DNA of 64,000 nt from Flavobacterium filum DSM 17961 (GCF_000425465.1 NZ_KE384381.1:334794-398793); one strand, 5' to 3'; counted from the stretch's first letter, positions 25,853 to 34,479 are shown. Translations and numbers: made by a program. The notes: generated by a model not told the origin, from the letters alone.

Positions 25853-26346
25853 TAGCTATACACATTATATTGAATCCTAACAATTTCATTTTCTACCATC
25901 TCAAAACCAAAACTACTATCTAATAATTCAAAAGGAATTCTATTACCAAGCGTCTTTGATGGAGTCATTAACCATCTTTTAAAATCTTCTTTAGAATCAA
26001 AAACCTCGTAACCTAATCCAAATAACCTTGCCAATTCATAAATTCTTTCAGAGGTTTCCTTATTATAAACCGTATTCTTTTGCATACTACTAATAGAGGC
26101 CGGCAAAATATGCTCAAATTCTTTTTCAGTAGATCCAGTATACTGTATCAATTGCTTCCAATCCGTTTTTTTTACGCCTTGTCGAATTTTACCTATTAAT
26201 TCCATTTTAAATCCCGGTGCGTCTTTACCATTTACAACAACCCAAGAAGGTGAAAATTTTGTCAGACTTAACTCTTTAGGCACTTTTCTTGATACTCTAA
26301 CATTTGTAGTTTTAGGTTTTCCTACATCTTTAGCAGTTGTTTTCAT
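25852..26346 (-). CDS. Xre/MbcA/ParS-type antitoxin with DUF2384 domain
   Basis: A 164-residue antitoxin partner of the RES toxin. I start at MKTTAKDVGKP; the frame runs 30 codons further upstream, but those codons cover the putative operator and promoter. The N-terminal half contains an Xre-like helix-turn-helix (about 55-100, QLIQYTGSTEKEFEHILPASISSM). The C-terminal half contains the DUF2384 toxin-binding segment (LFGLGYEVFDSKEDFKRWLMTPSKTLGNRIPFELLDSSFGFEMVENEIVRI). It probably represses its own operon through the inverted repeat at 26376-26391. Confidence 0.9.
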   Translation of the reverse strand: MKTTAKDVGKPKTTNVRVSRKVPKELSLTKFSPSWVVVNGKDAPGFKMELIGKIRQGVKKTDWKQLIQYTGSTEKEFEHILPASISSMQKNTVYNKETSERIYELARLFGLGYEVFDSKEDFKRWLMTPSKTLGNRIPFELLDSSFGFEMVENEIVRIQYNVYS

Positions 26347-26353
26347 ACTCAAA

Positions 26354-26391
26354 ATTGTATTATTCCATTTATATGATTGTAAAATTACAAT
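26354..26391 (-). promoter_or_regulatory. Putative operator of the Xre-RES operon
   Basis: ATTGTAA-AA-TTACAAT at 26376-26391 is a perfect 7-bp inverted repeat. A further ATTGTA half-site lies at 26354-26359, 22 bp away (about two helical turns). It sits just upstream of the antitoxin start, where an autoregulatory site is expected. Confidence 0.65.
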
Positions 26392-26482
26392 AATTTTTTT
26401 ATACCAAGCTATTTTTCTGAAATTTTTGTAAACCATATTAAAAAATTATTACGAATGGCGAGATTAGGTCAAATTAGGAAGT

Positions 26483-26514
26483 TTGGCTGGCTTTAAAAAT
26501 TTTGTCTAAATTTG
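26483..26514 (+). promoter_or_regulatory. Promoter of the GNAT gene
   Basis: TTG at 26483-26485, a 21-base spacer and TAAATTTG at 26507-26514. Leader of about 50 bases. Confidence 0.65.
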
Positions 26515-26572
26515 TGAAGTAAGTGCAAAAAATCAATATAGGTAAAAGATTCAGTAAACAGAACCTAACCCC

Positions 26573-27076
26573 ATGAACCACCTCTTCCGAAAAGCTACTC
26601 CCGCTGATGCTCCACACATCTGGACCATCCTACAAAATGCCATCCTTCGAAGAAAAGCCGACGGCAGTAACCAATGGCAAGACGGTTATCCCAACCCGGA
26701 AATCATTCAACAAGACATTGAAAAAGGAATTGGTTATGTACTAACCGATAGGGAAACAATTGTAGGTTACAGTGCCGTTTTAATCAACCACGAACCGGAA
26801 TATGATAATCTACAAGGCGAATGGTTGACCCACGGTGATTTTGTCGTTTTTCATCGTGTAGCGATTGCTGAAGGTTATACCGGTCAAAATTTGTCAAAAA
26901 AAATCATTGATTTCATTGAAGAATTCGCCTTAAAAAACAACATTCACAGCTTAAAAGCCGACACGAACCACGACAATTTTGCCATGATGAAAATCTTTGA
27001 AAAAGCCGGATTTGTTTTTTGTGGGATTGTGCATTTTAGAGGAAGTCCGAGACGGGCGTATGAAAAAGTGTTGTAA
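26573..27076 (+). CDS. GNAT family N-acetyltransferase
   Basis: A 167-residue acetyl-CoA-dependent acyltransferase. The fold's motif A is visible as FHRVAIAEGYTGQNLSKKIIDFIEEFA, followed by motif B (LKADTNHDNFAMMKIFEKAGFVFCGIV). The N-terminal part is FRKATPADAPHIWTILQNAI. The substrate could be a small molecule or a protein N terminus and cannot be told. It stands alone with its own promoter, between the toxin pair and umuC. Confidence 0.9.
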   Translation: MNHLFRKATPADAPHIWTILQNAILRRKADGSNQWQDGYPNPEIIQQDIEKGIGYVLTDRETIVGYSAVLINHEPEYDNLQGEWLTHGDFVVFHRVAIAEGYTGQNLSKKIIDFIEEFALKNNIHSLKADTNHDNFAMMKIFEKAGFVFCGIVHFRGSPRRAYEKVL

Positions 27077-27147
27077 GTTGTCTGTTATCGGTTAAAAGCT
27101 GACCGTCTATATTTCTATTCTCTATATTCTATTTTCTTATCAACATT

Positions 27148-27161
27148 AACATTCGTATGTT
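27148..27161 (+). promoter_or_regulatory. Possible operator upstream of umuC
   Basis: AACAT-TCGT-ATGTT is a 5-bp inverted repeat, 34 bases before the umuC ATG and just upstream of a TATCTTTA -7-like word (27184-27191). A damage-response repressor site is a reasonable guess only. Confidence 0.35.
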
Positions 27162-27195
27162 TCCAAAAAAAGGAACAATCTCCTATCTTTATACC

Positions 27196-28461
27196 ATGTA
27201 TGCATTAGTGGATTGTAATAACTTTTATGTTTCCTGTGAGCGGGTGTTTCAACCTCAACTCAATGGAAAACCGGTGGTCGTGTTGTCCAACAACGACGGA
27301 TGCATCATTTCCCGTAGTGACGAAGCCAAAGCTCTTGGTATTGCGATGGGAGCTCCCGAGTTTCAAATGCGACACGTATTGAAACAACATCAGGTTACCG
27401 TTTTTTCCTCCAATTATGCGTTGTATGGCGACATCAGTAGCAGGGTGATGGGGGTTTTAGGACAATTCACTCCTAACATAGAAGTATACAGTATCGACGA
27501 AGCTTTTCTCAACTTTGACGGCATGACCATTCCGGATTACCAGCAATACGGTTTAGAAATGAAAAGGCGAACGTTGAAATGGTTGAGCATTCCTGTTTCT
27601 GTGGGCTTTGCTCCAACCAAAGCCTTGTCCAAAGTAGCGAACAAAATTGCCCGAAAATTTCCTAAAGAAACCTTGGGAAGTTATGTAATGGATACCGAAG
27701 AAAAACGCATCAAAGGATTGAAATGGACCAAAATTGAAGACGTTTGGGGCATCGGTTTTCGATTGACCAAGAAGATGAAGGCTCAAAACATTCATACTGC
27801 TTTTGATTTTACGCTACCGCAACATGAAGCTTTTATCAAAAAAGAAATGGGTGTAGTAGGTAACCGCTTGCGATTGGAGTTATTGGGCCAATCGGTATTG
27901 GAATTAGAAGAACCGAAAGACAAGAAGAATATTGCCGTAACCCGCAGTTTTGATGGTACCATTTCCACTTTTGACGAAATGAAAGAACGTGTTTCTACTT
28001 TTGCCACCGTTTGTGCGGAAAAGCTTCGTAAACAACAATCGTGTTGTTACGGCGTCATTTTATACCTCAGAAAAGACAAGCACAAAGTAGAACGTGAACG
28101 GTATAACTTTTACCGCATGGAAACCCTGCCGTTTGCCAGCAACTCTTCCATCACGATCAGTCATTTGGCGATAAAAATGTTGAAAGAGCTTTTTGAAGAA
28201 GGCGAAATTTATAAAAAAGCAGGCATTATTGTCACGCAAATTATTCCGCAAGACCAAAAGCAATTTCATTTGTTTGAAGAAGAAAATCCAAAGCATCAAA
28301 AAATTATGGAAGTGATGGACGCTTTTCACAAGAAAACCGGTGAACGAAAAATTCGGTTAGGCAATCAAGACTTGCAACGCACTTGGAAGATGCGACAGAA
28401 TTTGCTTTCGCCAAAATACACGACGGATATTCGGGATGTGTTTAGGGTTAATGTGGGTTAA
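27196..28461 (+). CDS. umuC: Y-family DNA polymerase, UmuC-type
   Basis: Translesion DNA polymerase subunit. The start is MYALVDCNNFYVSCERVFQP (421 residues); an in-frame ATG at 27157 would run through the promoter. Motifs: metal-binding Asp in LVDCNNFYVSCE, YSIDEAFLNF with the catalytic SIDE, and helix-hairpin-helix KWTKIEDVWGIGFRLTKKM. The C-terminal DUF4113-like tail (MRQNLLSPKYTTDIRDVF) matches UmuC rather than DinB. The partner umuD gene lies 79 bases downstream, reversing the usual umuD-umuC order. The last codons run into a GGGTTAATGT direct repeat. Confidence 0.94.
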   Translation: MYALVDCNNFYVSCERVFQPQLNGKPVVVLSNNDGCIISRSDEAKALGIAMGAPEFQMRHVLKQHQVTVFSSNYALYGDISSRVMGVLGQFTPNIEVYSIDEAFLNFDGMTIPDYQQYGLEMKRRTLKWLSIPVSVGFAPTKALSKVANKIARKFPKETLGSYVMDTEEKRIKGLKWTKIEDVWGIGFRLTKKMKAQNIHTAFDFTLPQHEAFIKKEMGVVGNRLRLELLGQSVLELEEPKDKKNIAVTRSFDGTISTFDEMKERVSTFATVCAEKLRKQQSCCYGVILYLRKDKHKVERERYNFYRMETLPFASNSSITISHLAIKMLKELFEEGEIYKKAGIIVTQIIPQDQKQFHLFEEENPKHQKIMEVMDAFHKKTGERKIRLGNQDLQRTWKMRQNLLSPKYTTDIRDVFRVNVG

Positions 28462-28536
28462 TGTGGCAATTCGACAATTCGACAATTCGGCAATGTGTCA
28501 ATTTGGTAATGTGTCCATTTGAAAATTTGAAAATTA
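28445..28536 (+). repeat. Minisatellite-like spacer between umuC and umuD
   Basis: GGGTTAATGT occurs twice in tandem (28445-28464), across the umuC stop codon. It is followed by about nine-base units of the form GACAATTCG, GGCAATGTG, GTCAATTTG and GGTAATGTG. The same kind of units recur at 29910-29972. Confidence 0.75.
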
Positions 28537-28540
28537 GTGT

Positions 28541-28975
28541 ATGACAAAAACGAAGCTTACCTTTTTTATACCGGATTTAGAACATCCCATCGAACTTCCG
28601 TTTATTAAAGCGGGAATTAAGGCCGGATTTCCTTCGCCGGCGGCCGATTTTGATGAAAGTAAAATCAGTTTGGATGCTGTTTTGGTTAAGCATCGGGAAA
28701 CCACTTTTTATGCGAAAGCTTCGGGTACTTCAATGATTGGAGCGGGCATTGACGATGGTGACATTATGGTCATCGACCGCAGTTTGGAACCCAAAAACAA
28801 CAAAATTGCCGTTTGCTTTTTAGATGGAGAGTTTACCGTAAAACGCATTAAAGTAACCCAAGAAGAAGTCTTTTTAATGCCCGAAAACAAACTATTTGAC
28901 CCCATCAAAATCACGGAAGAAAACCAATTGATCATTTGGGGAATCGTAACGTATGTGATTAAGAAAGTGTATTAA
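28541..28975 (+). CDS. umuD: UmuD-type S24 self-cleaving protein
   Basis: Partner of UmuC; its RecA-stimulated self-cleavage activates translesion synthesis in the E. coli paradigm. The 144 residues contain the cleavage region IKAGFPSPAAD (Ala28-Gly29), catalytic Ser64 in ASGTSM and catalytic Lys101 in EFTVKRIK, all aligned with E. coli UmuD. There is no DNA-binding N-terminal domain, so it is not LexA. It is cotranscribed with, or closely follows, umuC. The end of the gene is 15 bases from the convergent DUF808 gene. Confidence 0.92.
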   Translation: MTKTKLTFFIPDLEHPIELPFIKAGIKAGFPSPAADFDESKISLDAVLVKHRETTFYAKASGTSMIGAGIDDGDIMVIDRSLEPKNNKIAVCFLDGEFTVKRIKVTQEEVFLMPENKLFDPIKITEENQLIIWGIVTYVIKKVY

Positions 28976-28989
28976 AGGTTTTTTAAAAA

Positions 28990-29871
28990 CTACTGTGTAA
29001 CTTTCTCTTTCTTTACTATTTTCTTAACAACATTCACCAGAAAAACACAAACTAACCCCACGATTAAGCCTAGTAAAAATTCGAGCAACATGCTTGGTAT
29101 GAACTCGACTGCGTGATGTAAAGCAGGAAATTGATGTGAAAATATTCCACCGGAAACCAGCAATAAGGCAAGTGTTCCCACCACCGCTAAGATTTGAATC
29201 ACGCGTGGTAAAGCTTTTACCAAAAGTGTTCCTACTTTTTGGAGTACATTATTTCTTCCGGCACTTAACTGAATTAGTTTATAGCCTGCTTCATCCATTC
29301 GTACAATCAGGGCAACAATGCCGTAAACACCAACAGTTGCAATAAACGCAACGATACTTACGACCATAACTTGCATCCAAAAATCTTGACCAACAACCGT
29401 TCCCATAGCGATGATAATGATTTCAACAGAAAGAATAAAATCGGTTACGATGGCTGATTTAATTTTCCCTTTTTCCAAGGCTAAAATTTCTGTTTCTGAC
29501 AGTTCTTTGAATACTTCTATTTTTTCCGCTTTGGGGTGTGGGAAAAAATATTCGTAAATTTTTTCTGCTCCTTCATACGCTAGATAGAGTCCGCCTAACA
29601 TTAAAATTACCGTAAGCAACCAGGGTACAAAATAGGTCAATAAAAAAGCAATGGGTAAAATAATTACTTTGTTGAGAGCTGAACCTTTAGTAATTGCCCA
29701 CAACACCGGTAATTCACGAGAGGATACAAAACCTGATGCTTTTTCGGCATTCACTGCCAAATCATCCCCTAAAATTCCGGCTGTTTTTTTGGTCGCCATT
29801 TTACTCATGGTTGCCACATCATCCATTAGAGCGGCAATATCATCTAATAATGCGAAAAATCCTGATGCCAT
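28990..29871 (-). CDS. DUF808 (YedI-like) inner-membrane protein
   Basis: A 293-residue multi-spanning membrane protein starting MASGFFALLDDIAALMDD, the conserved DUF808 start (also seen in E. coli YedI). The amphipathic N-terminal region with DDVATMSKMATKKTAGILGDDLAVNAEKASG is followed by about six membrane segments. A frame extending upstream to 29952 would translate repeat DNA and is rejected. The function of DUF808 is unknown to me. It is convergent with umuD. A TACTTTTA -7-like word lies about 20 bases upstream on the minus strand. Confidence 0.9.
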   Translation of the reverse strand: MASGFFALLDDIAALMDDVATMSKMATKKTAGILGDDLAVNAEKASGFVSSRELPVLWAITKGSALNKVIILPIAFLLTYFVPWLLTVILMLGGLYLAYEGAEKIYEYFFPHPKAEKIEVFKELSETEILALEKGKIKSAIVTDFILSVEIIIIAMGTVVGQDFWMQVMVVSIVAFIATVGVYGIVALIVRMDEAGYKLIQLSAGRNNVLQKVGTLLVKALPRVIQILAVVGTLALLLVSGGIFSHQFPALHHAVEFIPSMLLEFLLGLIVGLVCVFLVNVVKKIVKKEKVTQ

Positions 29872-29909
29872 TTTTTTTAAATTTGAGTGTAAAAGTACAA
29901 TAGTTTTAT

Positions 29910-29972
29910 TTATGTGGCAATGCGTCAATATAGTAATGTGTCCATTCGCCAATATGGCAATGTGCCAATTTA
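29910..29972 (+). repeat. Minisatellite-like repeat, second copy
   Basis: Units of the form TGGCAATGCG, GTCAATATA, GTAATGTGTCCATTC, GCCAATATG and GGCAATGTG match the spacer between umuC and umuD in motif and orientation. The pair of tracts brackets umuD and the DUF808 gene. Confidence 0.7.
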
Positions 29973-29984
29973 AGGAAAGTGAAT

Positions 29985-30046
29985 AAAAAAAATCCCCTTC
30001 CGCAAACCACTCGCCGGAAGGGGATCAACCACTAAAACTAAATTTC
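29985..30046 (-). terminator. Terminator element T-A, end of fibre module A
   Basis: On the minus strand, ATCCCCTTCCG pairs over 11 bp with CGGAAGGGGAT (29992-30002 with 30015-30025) around a 12-base loop containing TGGTTTG, and ends in a T run. The sequence before the stem (complement of AACCACTAAAACTAAATTT) is shared almost exactly with T-B at 36937 and partly with T-C at 42945. Confidence 0.88.
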
Positions 30047-30066
30047 CAATTTTTTAAACTTGTTCT

Positions 30067-30498
30067 TTAAAACCAAACCGTTGCCGTTCCTATACTAGTA
30101 GCCACTTGCACAGTTATTTCTCTTGGTCTGTTTATTATTGTTAAATATGCTCGTCTTACCCTATTAAATCTCAGTACACCGGATTGTGCTTCTTCCGGTA
30201 TCACAGTATTAATCGTACCGGTTGCTGTTTCCACAACTAAGGTCACACAACTGTTTCCTCCTCCACGATTGTTGATGTCAAAATATACCGTTGCGGCGGT
30301 AGTAGATTCAAAGAGTTTTTGAAACGTTTTACTATTAACCACACAAACGTTATTATCTGGAATAACCAAATCACCACCAACTTGCTCTCTCAATGATTTT
30401 GAAAGATTAAAATTTATTGTGGCCTGATTGTTTTGAGAAAAGACATTTACGCTTATAAAAATAATGAAGAGTAATGCTATAATTATACTGTTTTTCAT
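30067..30498 (-). CDS. Small exported beta-rich protein of fibre module A
   Basis: A 143-residue protein with a signal peptide ending NVFSQ (near residue 22). The mature part is Asn/Thr/Val-rich and probably all beta (ATVYFDINNRGGGNSCVTLVVETATG... LTIINRPREITVQVATSIGTATVWF). There is no lipobox, no T9SS sorting domain and no recognised family. It lies 15 bases after fibre A and before terminator T-A, so it is cotranscribed with the fibre. It could be a fibre cap, an anchor or a soluble partner; this is inference from position. Confidence 0.72.
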   Translation of the reverse strand: MKNSIIIALLFIIFISVNVFSQNNQATINFNLSKSLREQVGGDLVIPDNNVCVVNSKTFQKLFESTTAATVYFDINNRGGGNSCVTLVVETATGTINTVIPEEAQSGVLRFNRVRRAYLTIINRPREITVQVATSIGTATVWF

Positions 30499-30513
30499 TG
30501 TTTTTGATATTAT

Positions 30514-33500
30514 TTATTTATTTTCCAATGATTCAATTCTGCTCAATAATGATTTTAATTTAGCTTCCAGTTCTTCATTTTTATTTTTTAATTCTTCGTA
30601 TTTGTTATTTAATTCTTTAAAAGCATTAATAGATGCAATCATGATTGGATGAATATTGAAGTTTAAAAATCCATCATCATCTGTTCCTATCGCTTCCGGA
30701 AAATGTGGCTGCACTTCTTGGGCGATAAAACCAGCAAATTCAGAGTCCAATACCTCTTTTTCAAAAGTGCGTTCACCACTATTTTTATAATTAAATCGTA
30801 TAGGATTCAGTTGAAGTATTTCGTTCAATCCTTTGGTGTAATTTCCGTTGATTGTTTTAAGGCGTTGATCAGATACAATCGTCCAAGTGCTTGTTCCCGG
30901 TTTTCTGCCTTCGTTGAGAGAAAGCTCAAATTGTCCTCCGGGTAATGCTGTTCCGATACCAACATCTCCAGCACTTGTGATTCTCATTCTTTCGAGTAAA
31001 GCGGTACCAGAATTAGTCTTAAAATGGAGATAGCCAGAAGAAGCACCTGTAGTTGCAGTAGCTTTTCTCCCTTCTATTGAACCAAAATGTCTAAAAGTAG
31101 TTCCAGCATCTGTAGTTGTTCCTCCAAGAGTTATAGAACCACCAGCGTCTATGGCTTGTGGTCCATTAGTCATTATATTTACAATCCCCTCCACTGTAGC
31201 ACTAGTCGCTGTATTTGTATCCACAACTTCTAAAGCGGTCTGAGGTGAAACTGTACCAATCCCAACATTGACTGATGTAGTTGCTCCATTTTGACCGTTT
31301 ATACTTCCTATCACTACAGAATTACTCGCACCAACAATTGCTTTGTAACCTATTGCAGTTGCATTAGTTAGTAAAGTTGAAGTTGTTGCTGTATCTACTC
31401 CAATTCCTGTGTTATTACTTCCCTGGTTTATCGTTGAAAGGGAATTAAATCCTACTGCAGTGTTATTAGAACCTGTAGTATTTAAAATCATAGACGTTGC
31501 CCCTACAGCAGTATTATTTGAGCCATTTGAATTGGCTATTAAAGCATTATACCCAAATCCCGAATTACTATTACCACCATTATTGTTTCCTAATACAAAA
31601 GCTCCAAAAGCAGAATTTTGGATATCACCTACTGAATTATCTAATGCAAAAGAGCCAAAAGCAGAATTTCTAAAACCGCCTGAATTTAGTTGTAATGATC
31701 CTGTTCCAAAAGCATTATTATCATTACCCGAAGTATTTGCACTCAGGGCAAAATCTCCAAATGCATTATTATTCACTCCAGTTGTTATTAAACCTGCCGC
31801 CGAGAGACCTAGAGATGTATTTCTACTTGCTATTTTTCCTGCTATAACATTATTTCTTTTTAACACAACATCATTATCATCAGTAGTTCCAATAAAATTA
31901 GTAGCGGGATTGGTTCCTGCATTACCAATTAAACCCCAAGCAATGTTAGATACATTTTGCCATGTTCCGGTACCATTAGCATCACTCGTAAATACTCTAC
32001 CTATTGCTTGGTTGCCGTCAACCATTCTAATATTGCCAACCACATGAAGTTTGTCTAATGGAGTTGGAGTCCCAATCCCCAATTGTCCTGTAGCCGTCAA
32101 ACGCATCTGCTCAGTACTGGCCGTATTAAATAGAATAGCTCTACTAGCCGAGTTGTGTCCCATTTGTAGCCCAATATCATTCAATTCAAACGTTGCCGTA
32201 TATCCACTAGAACTGTTTGCTCTAAAAACATAATTACCATTAGTATGGTTCATTCTAAGTTGACCTATTGGAACGTTAAAATCAATTCCACCAAGATTTC
32301 CTCCTACGGCATTAGTACTTCCAAAAAGTGCCATTGCCGCACCGTTTGCACTACTCCCTGATTGTGGGCCAAGGAACATATAGTCGGTGTTGTCTCTATA
32401 CAAAAGAGCCGCATTATCAGTTGAAAAACCATTAGTAAAGAGTGATCTTCCAGCAACGTGAAGCCGTTCTTGCGGTGCGGAGCTTCCAATACCAGTATTA
32501 CCATTTTTTAATACCACCATGGCATTACTACGTTCAGTGGCATCTATAAAACTATTGTTATTGCTATCGATAGCGTTTCCAATAACGAACAATCTATCGG
32601 TTGCATTAGCTATACCAAACTGAGTTGCACCATTTGTTGAAGGTGTATAAAAAGTTGCCCCTAATCCTAATACGGTTTCACCATAACTGAATGCCACATT
32701 ATTATACCCAAAAGCCGTAGATTCATTCGTATTTGCAATATTTTGTCTCCCAAAAACTGTTGAAGCCCGTCCAATCGCAAGAGAACTAGTTCCAAAGGCG
32801 GAAGAGCCAAGTCCAGATGCTGTAACAACATTTCCAATTGCTACCGAAGCTAATCCAGTGGCAAGCGGATTATTACCAAGGGCTACTGAAGAAGTCCCAA
32901 TATTAGCATCATCCCAATTTGTGTTAGTTACATTTCCCGCTCTAAATGCTGCTTTTCTTGGATTCCAAACCATTCTTACTCCGGTACCTGATGGAGCAAC
33001 CGCCCCCGTATTAAAAGCACCAGTGGAAACCAAACCATCTGTTCCATCTATTAAAACTGCCCCTGCATCGGCAGTAATGGTTCTTCCGTTACCCGCTCCT
33101 CCAAAGTCATACGCTTGGTCTAACGTACCAGATGTGCTACTTTGTAAATATTCTTTGGTCACTACTGTTTTACCATCGGCGGCATCTATCATTGTGTTAG
33201 TAGTTGAAGGTAAACGCGTTAATCCATTTTTTAAAACGACCATTGCATCACTGCGTTCAGCGGCATCTACAAAACTATTATTATTGCTATCGATAGCGTT
33301 TCCTATAACAAACAATCTATCGTTTGCATTGGCGGTTCTAAATTGTGAATCACCGTTTAGTGAAGGCGTATAGGTTGTTGCACCTATCCCAATAGCTGTT
33401 TCTCCGTAACTTATTGCCGTATTACTTTCACCAATAGATGTGGATGCATTTCCGTTAGATATTGAATTGTTACCTATTGCTGTTGAGTATAAACCTGAAC

Positions 33501-34233
33501 TAATTGAATTTATTCCCATTGCCGTTGAATATAATCCATTACTTGTAGCGGCTCCTAATGCTGTTGAAAAATTCCCAGTTGCTAAACTTCCATTACCCAG
33601 AGCAGTTGATGATATGCCCGAAGCAGTGGTACCATTTCCCAATGCAACAGAATTAACTCCAGATGCAGTTGTGTTAATTCCTATCGCAACAGATGTTCTG
33701 CCAACATTTGTATCATTCCACTGTGTTCCACTTACACTCCCAGCACGAAAGGCAGCTTTTCTTGGATTCCAAAACATCTTAACTCCTCCTCCACTTGGTG
33801 CAATTGCACCGCTATTTAATGTTCCTGTGGACAATAAGCCATCTGTACCATCAATTAATACCGCTCCTGCATCAGCAGTTATCGTTCTTCCATTTCCTGC
33901 TCCACCGAAGTCATAAGCTTGGTCTAATGTTCCGGTATCTGTCCCTTTTATCGGAACCCAAGAAGTTGTTGGATTATTCCAATAATAAAATCCCGGTTGA
34001 TTTGTGCCAACTGTTGTGGTTAAATACACCAACATCCCTTGTTGGGCTGTAGTTGGATTGGTTGCCGGAAAAGTATCTACTTTTGGAATTAATAGTCCGT
34101 CCGTGTTTGCAGGAGTCACTTGATTTGACGATTGAATGTCTAATTGTGCGTTAGGTGTGGTGGTGTTGATTCCCACCTGTGCCAAAAGATAAGTGGAAAA
34201 AAACAAAGAAAGTAATACGTAACATTTTTTCAT
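30514..34233 (-). CDS. Fibre A: YadA-like head repeats with C-terminal S74 self-cleaving chaperone
   Basis: A 1239-residue exported protein with a signal peptide ending LLAQ. It opens with VGINTTTPNAQLDIQSS and an LLIPKVDTFPATNPTTAQQGMLVYL domain shared with fibre B (37001). Next come two long internal repeats that start GTLDQAYDFGGAGNGRTITA and contain YadA-head units (SVALGNGTTASG, STALGNGSLATG). A third head block follows (about 830-1000, NAFGTGSLQLNSG-like). The C terminus is a Peptidase_S74 domain with Ser1121 and Lys1126 in SDQRLK, the self-cleavage dyad, then a coiled coil (KYEELKNKNEELEAKL). It probably trimerises. There is no T9SS sorting domain and no YadA membrane anchor. Confidence 0.85.
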   Translation of the reverse strand: MKKCYVLLSLFFSTYLLAQVGINTTTPNAQLDIQSSNQVTPANTDGLLIPKVDTFPATNPTTAQQGMLVYLTTTVGTNQPGFYYWNNPTTSWVPIKGTDTGTLDQAYDFGGAGNGRTITADAGAVLIDGTDGLLSTGTLNSGAIAPSGGGVKMFWNPRKAAFRAGSVSGTQWNDTNVGRTSVAIGINTTASGVNSVALGNGTTASGISSTALGNGSLATGNFSTALGAATSNGLYSTAMGINSISSGLYSTAIGNNSISNGNASTSIGESNTAISYGETAIGIGATTYTPSLNGDSQFRTANANDRLFVIGNAIDSNNNSFVDAAERSDAMVVLKNGLTRLPSTTNTMIDAADGKTVVTKEYLQSSTSGTLDQAYDFGGAGNGRTITADAGAVLIDGTDGLVSTGAFNTGAVAPSGTGVRMVWNPRKAAFRAGNVTNTNWDDANIGTSSVALGNNPLATGLASVAIGNVVTASGLGSSAFGTSSLAIGRASTVFGRQNIANTNESTAFGYNNVAFSYGETVLGLGATFYTPSTNGATQFGIANATDRLFVIGNAIDSNNNSFIDATERSNAMVVLKNGNTGIGSSAPQERLHVAGRSLFTNGFSTDNAALLYRDNTDYMFLGPQSGSSANGAAMALFGSTNAVGGNLGGIDFNVPIGQLRMNHTNGNYVFRANSSSGYTATFELNDIGLQMGHNSASRAILFNTASTEQMRLTATGQLGIGTPTPLDKLHVVGNIRMVDGNQAIGRVFTSDANGTGTWQNVSNIAWGLIGNAGTNPATNFIGTTDDNDVVLKRNNVIAGKIASRNTSLGLSAAGLITTGVNNNAFGDFALSANTSGNDNNAFGTGSLQLNSGGFRNSAFGSFALDNSVGDIQNSAFGAFVLGNNNGGNSNSGFGYNALIANSNGSNNTAVGATSMILNTTGSNNTAVGFNSLSTINQGSNNTGIGVDTATTSTLLTNATAIGYKAIVGASNSVVIGSINGQNGATTSVNVGIGTVSPQTALEVVDTNTATSATVEGIVNIMTNGPQAIDAGGSITLGGTTTDAGTTFRHFGSIEGRKATATTGASSGYLHFKTNSGTALLERMRITSAGDVGIGTALPGGQFELSLNEGRKPGTSTWTIVSDQRLKTINGNYTKGLNEILQLNPIRFNYKNSGERTFEKEVLDSEFAGFIAQEVQPHFPEAIGTDDDGFLNFNIHPIMIASINAFKELNNKYEELKNKNEELEAKLKSLLSRIESLENK

Positions 34234-34426
34234 AATAGTGGTGGTTGAAAAAAGAAAACTCTTTTAGTGATTTCATTTGTAAAATTCACTTAATCAAACC
34301 ATTAGTACAATACGATATTATCCGTATAAGTTTATCTGCCAGAAAAATTAAATACATTAGTAAAATCAATACTTTGAATCATCTTCATCCTTTTTTTATC
34401 CCATATTGTATCTGTTCAAGCATAAA

Positions 34427-34450
34427 AAAATACGCCATTTAGCGTATTCC
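34427..34450 (-). terminator. Terminator after sensor kinase A; fibre A promoter region 34234-34426
   Basis: AATACGC (34429-34435) pairs with GCGTATT (34442-34448) and ends in a seven-T run on the minus strand. It separates the kinase from the fibre, so fibre A needs its own promoter in the 200 bases before it. I found no exact TAnnTTTG there, which could mean an alternative sigma factor is used. Confidence 0.82.
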
Positions 34451-34479
34451 AATTTTCTTACAAACTTATTTTAACTGAT

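Noticed and set aside
28541..28975. UmuD-type gene as lexA
   Set aside because: No N-terminal winged helix; it is too short, and the cleavage site follows the UmuD pattern.
29872..29952. N-terminal extension of the DUF808 protein
   Set aside because: The codons translate the minisatellite repeat; the conserved start is MASGFFALLDD.
28445..29972. Minisatellite tracts as a CRISPR array
   Set aside because: Units are about nine bases, imperfect and without unique spacers; no cas gene is present.
31409..33916. Several long plus-strand frames opposite fibre A
   Set aside because: They arise from the repeated fibre codons; they have Pro/Leu-rich shadow composition and no signal peptide.
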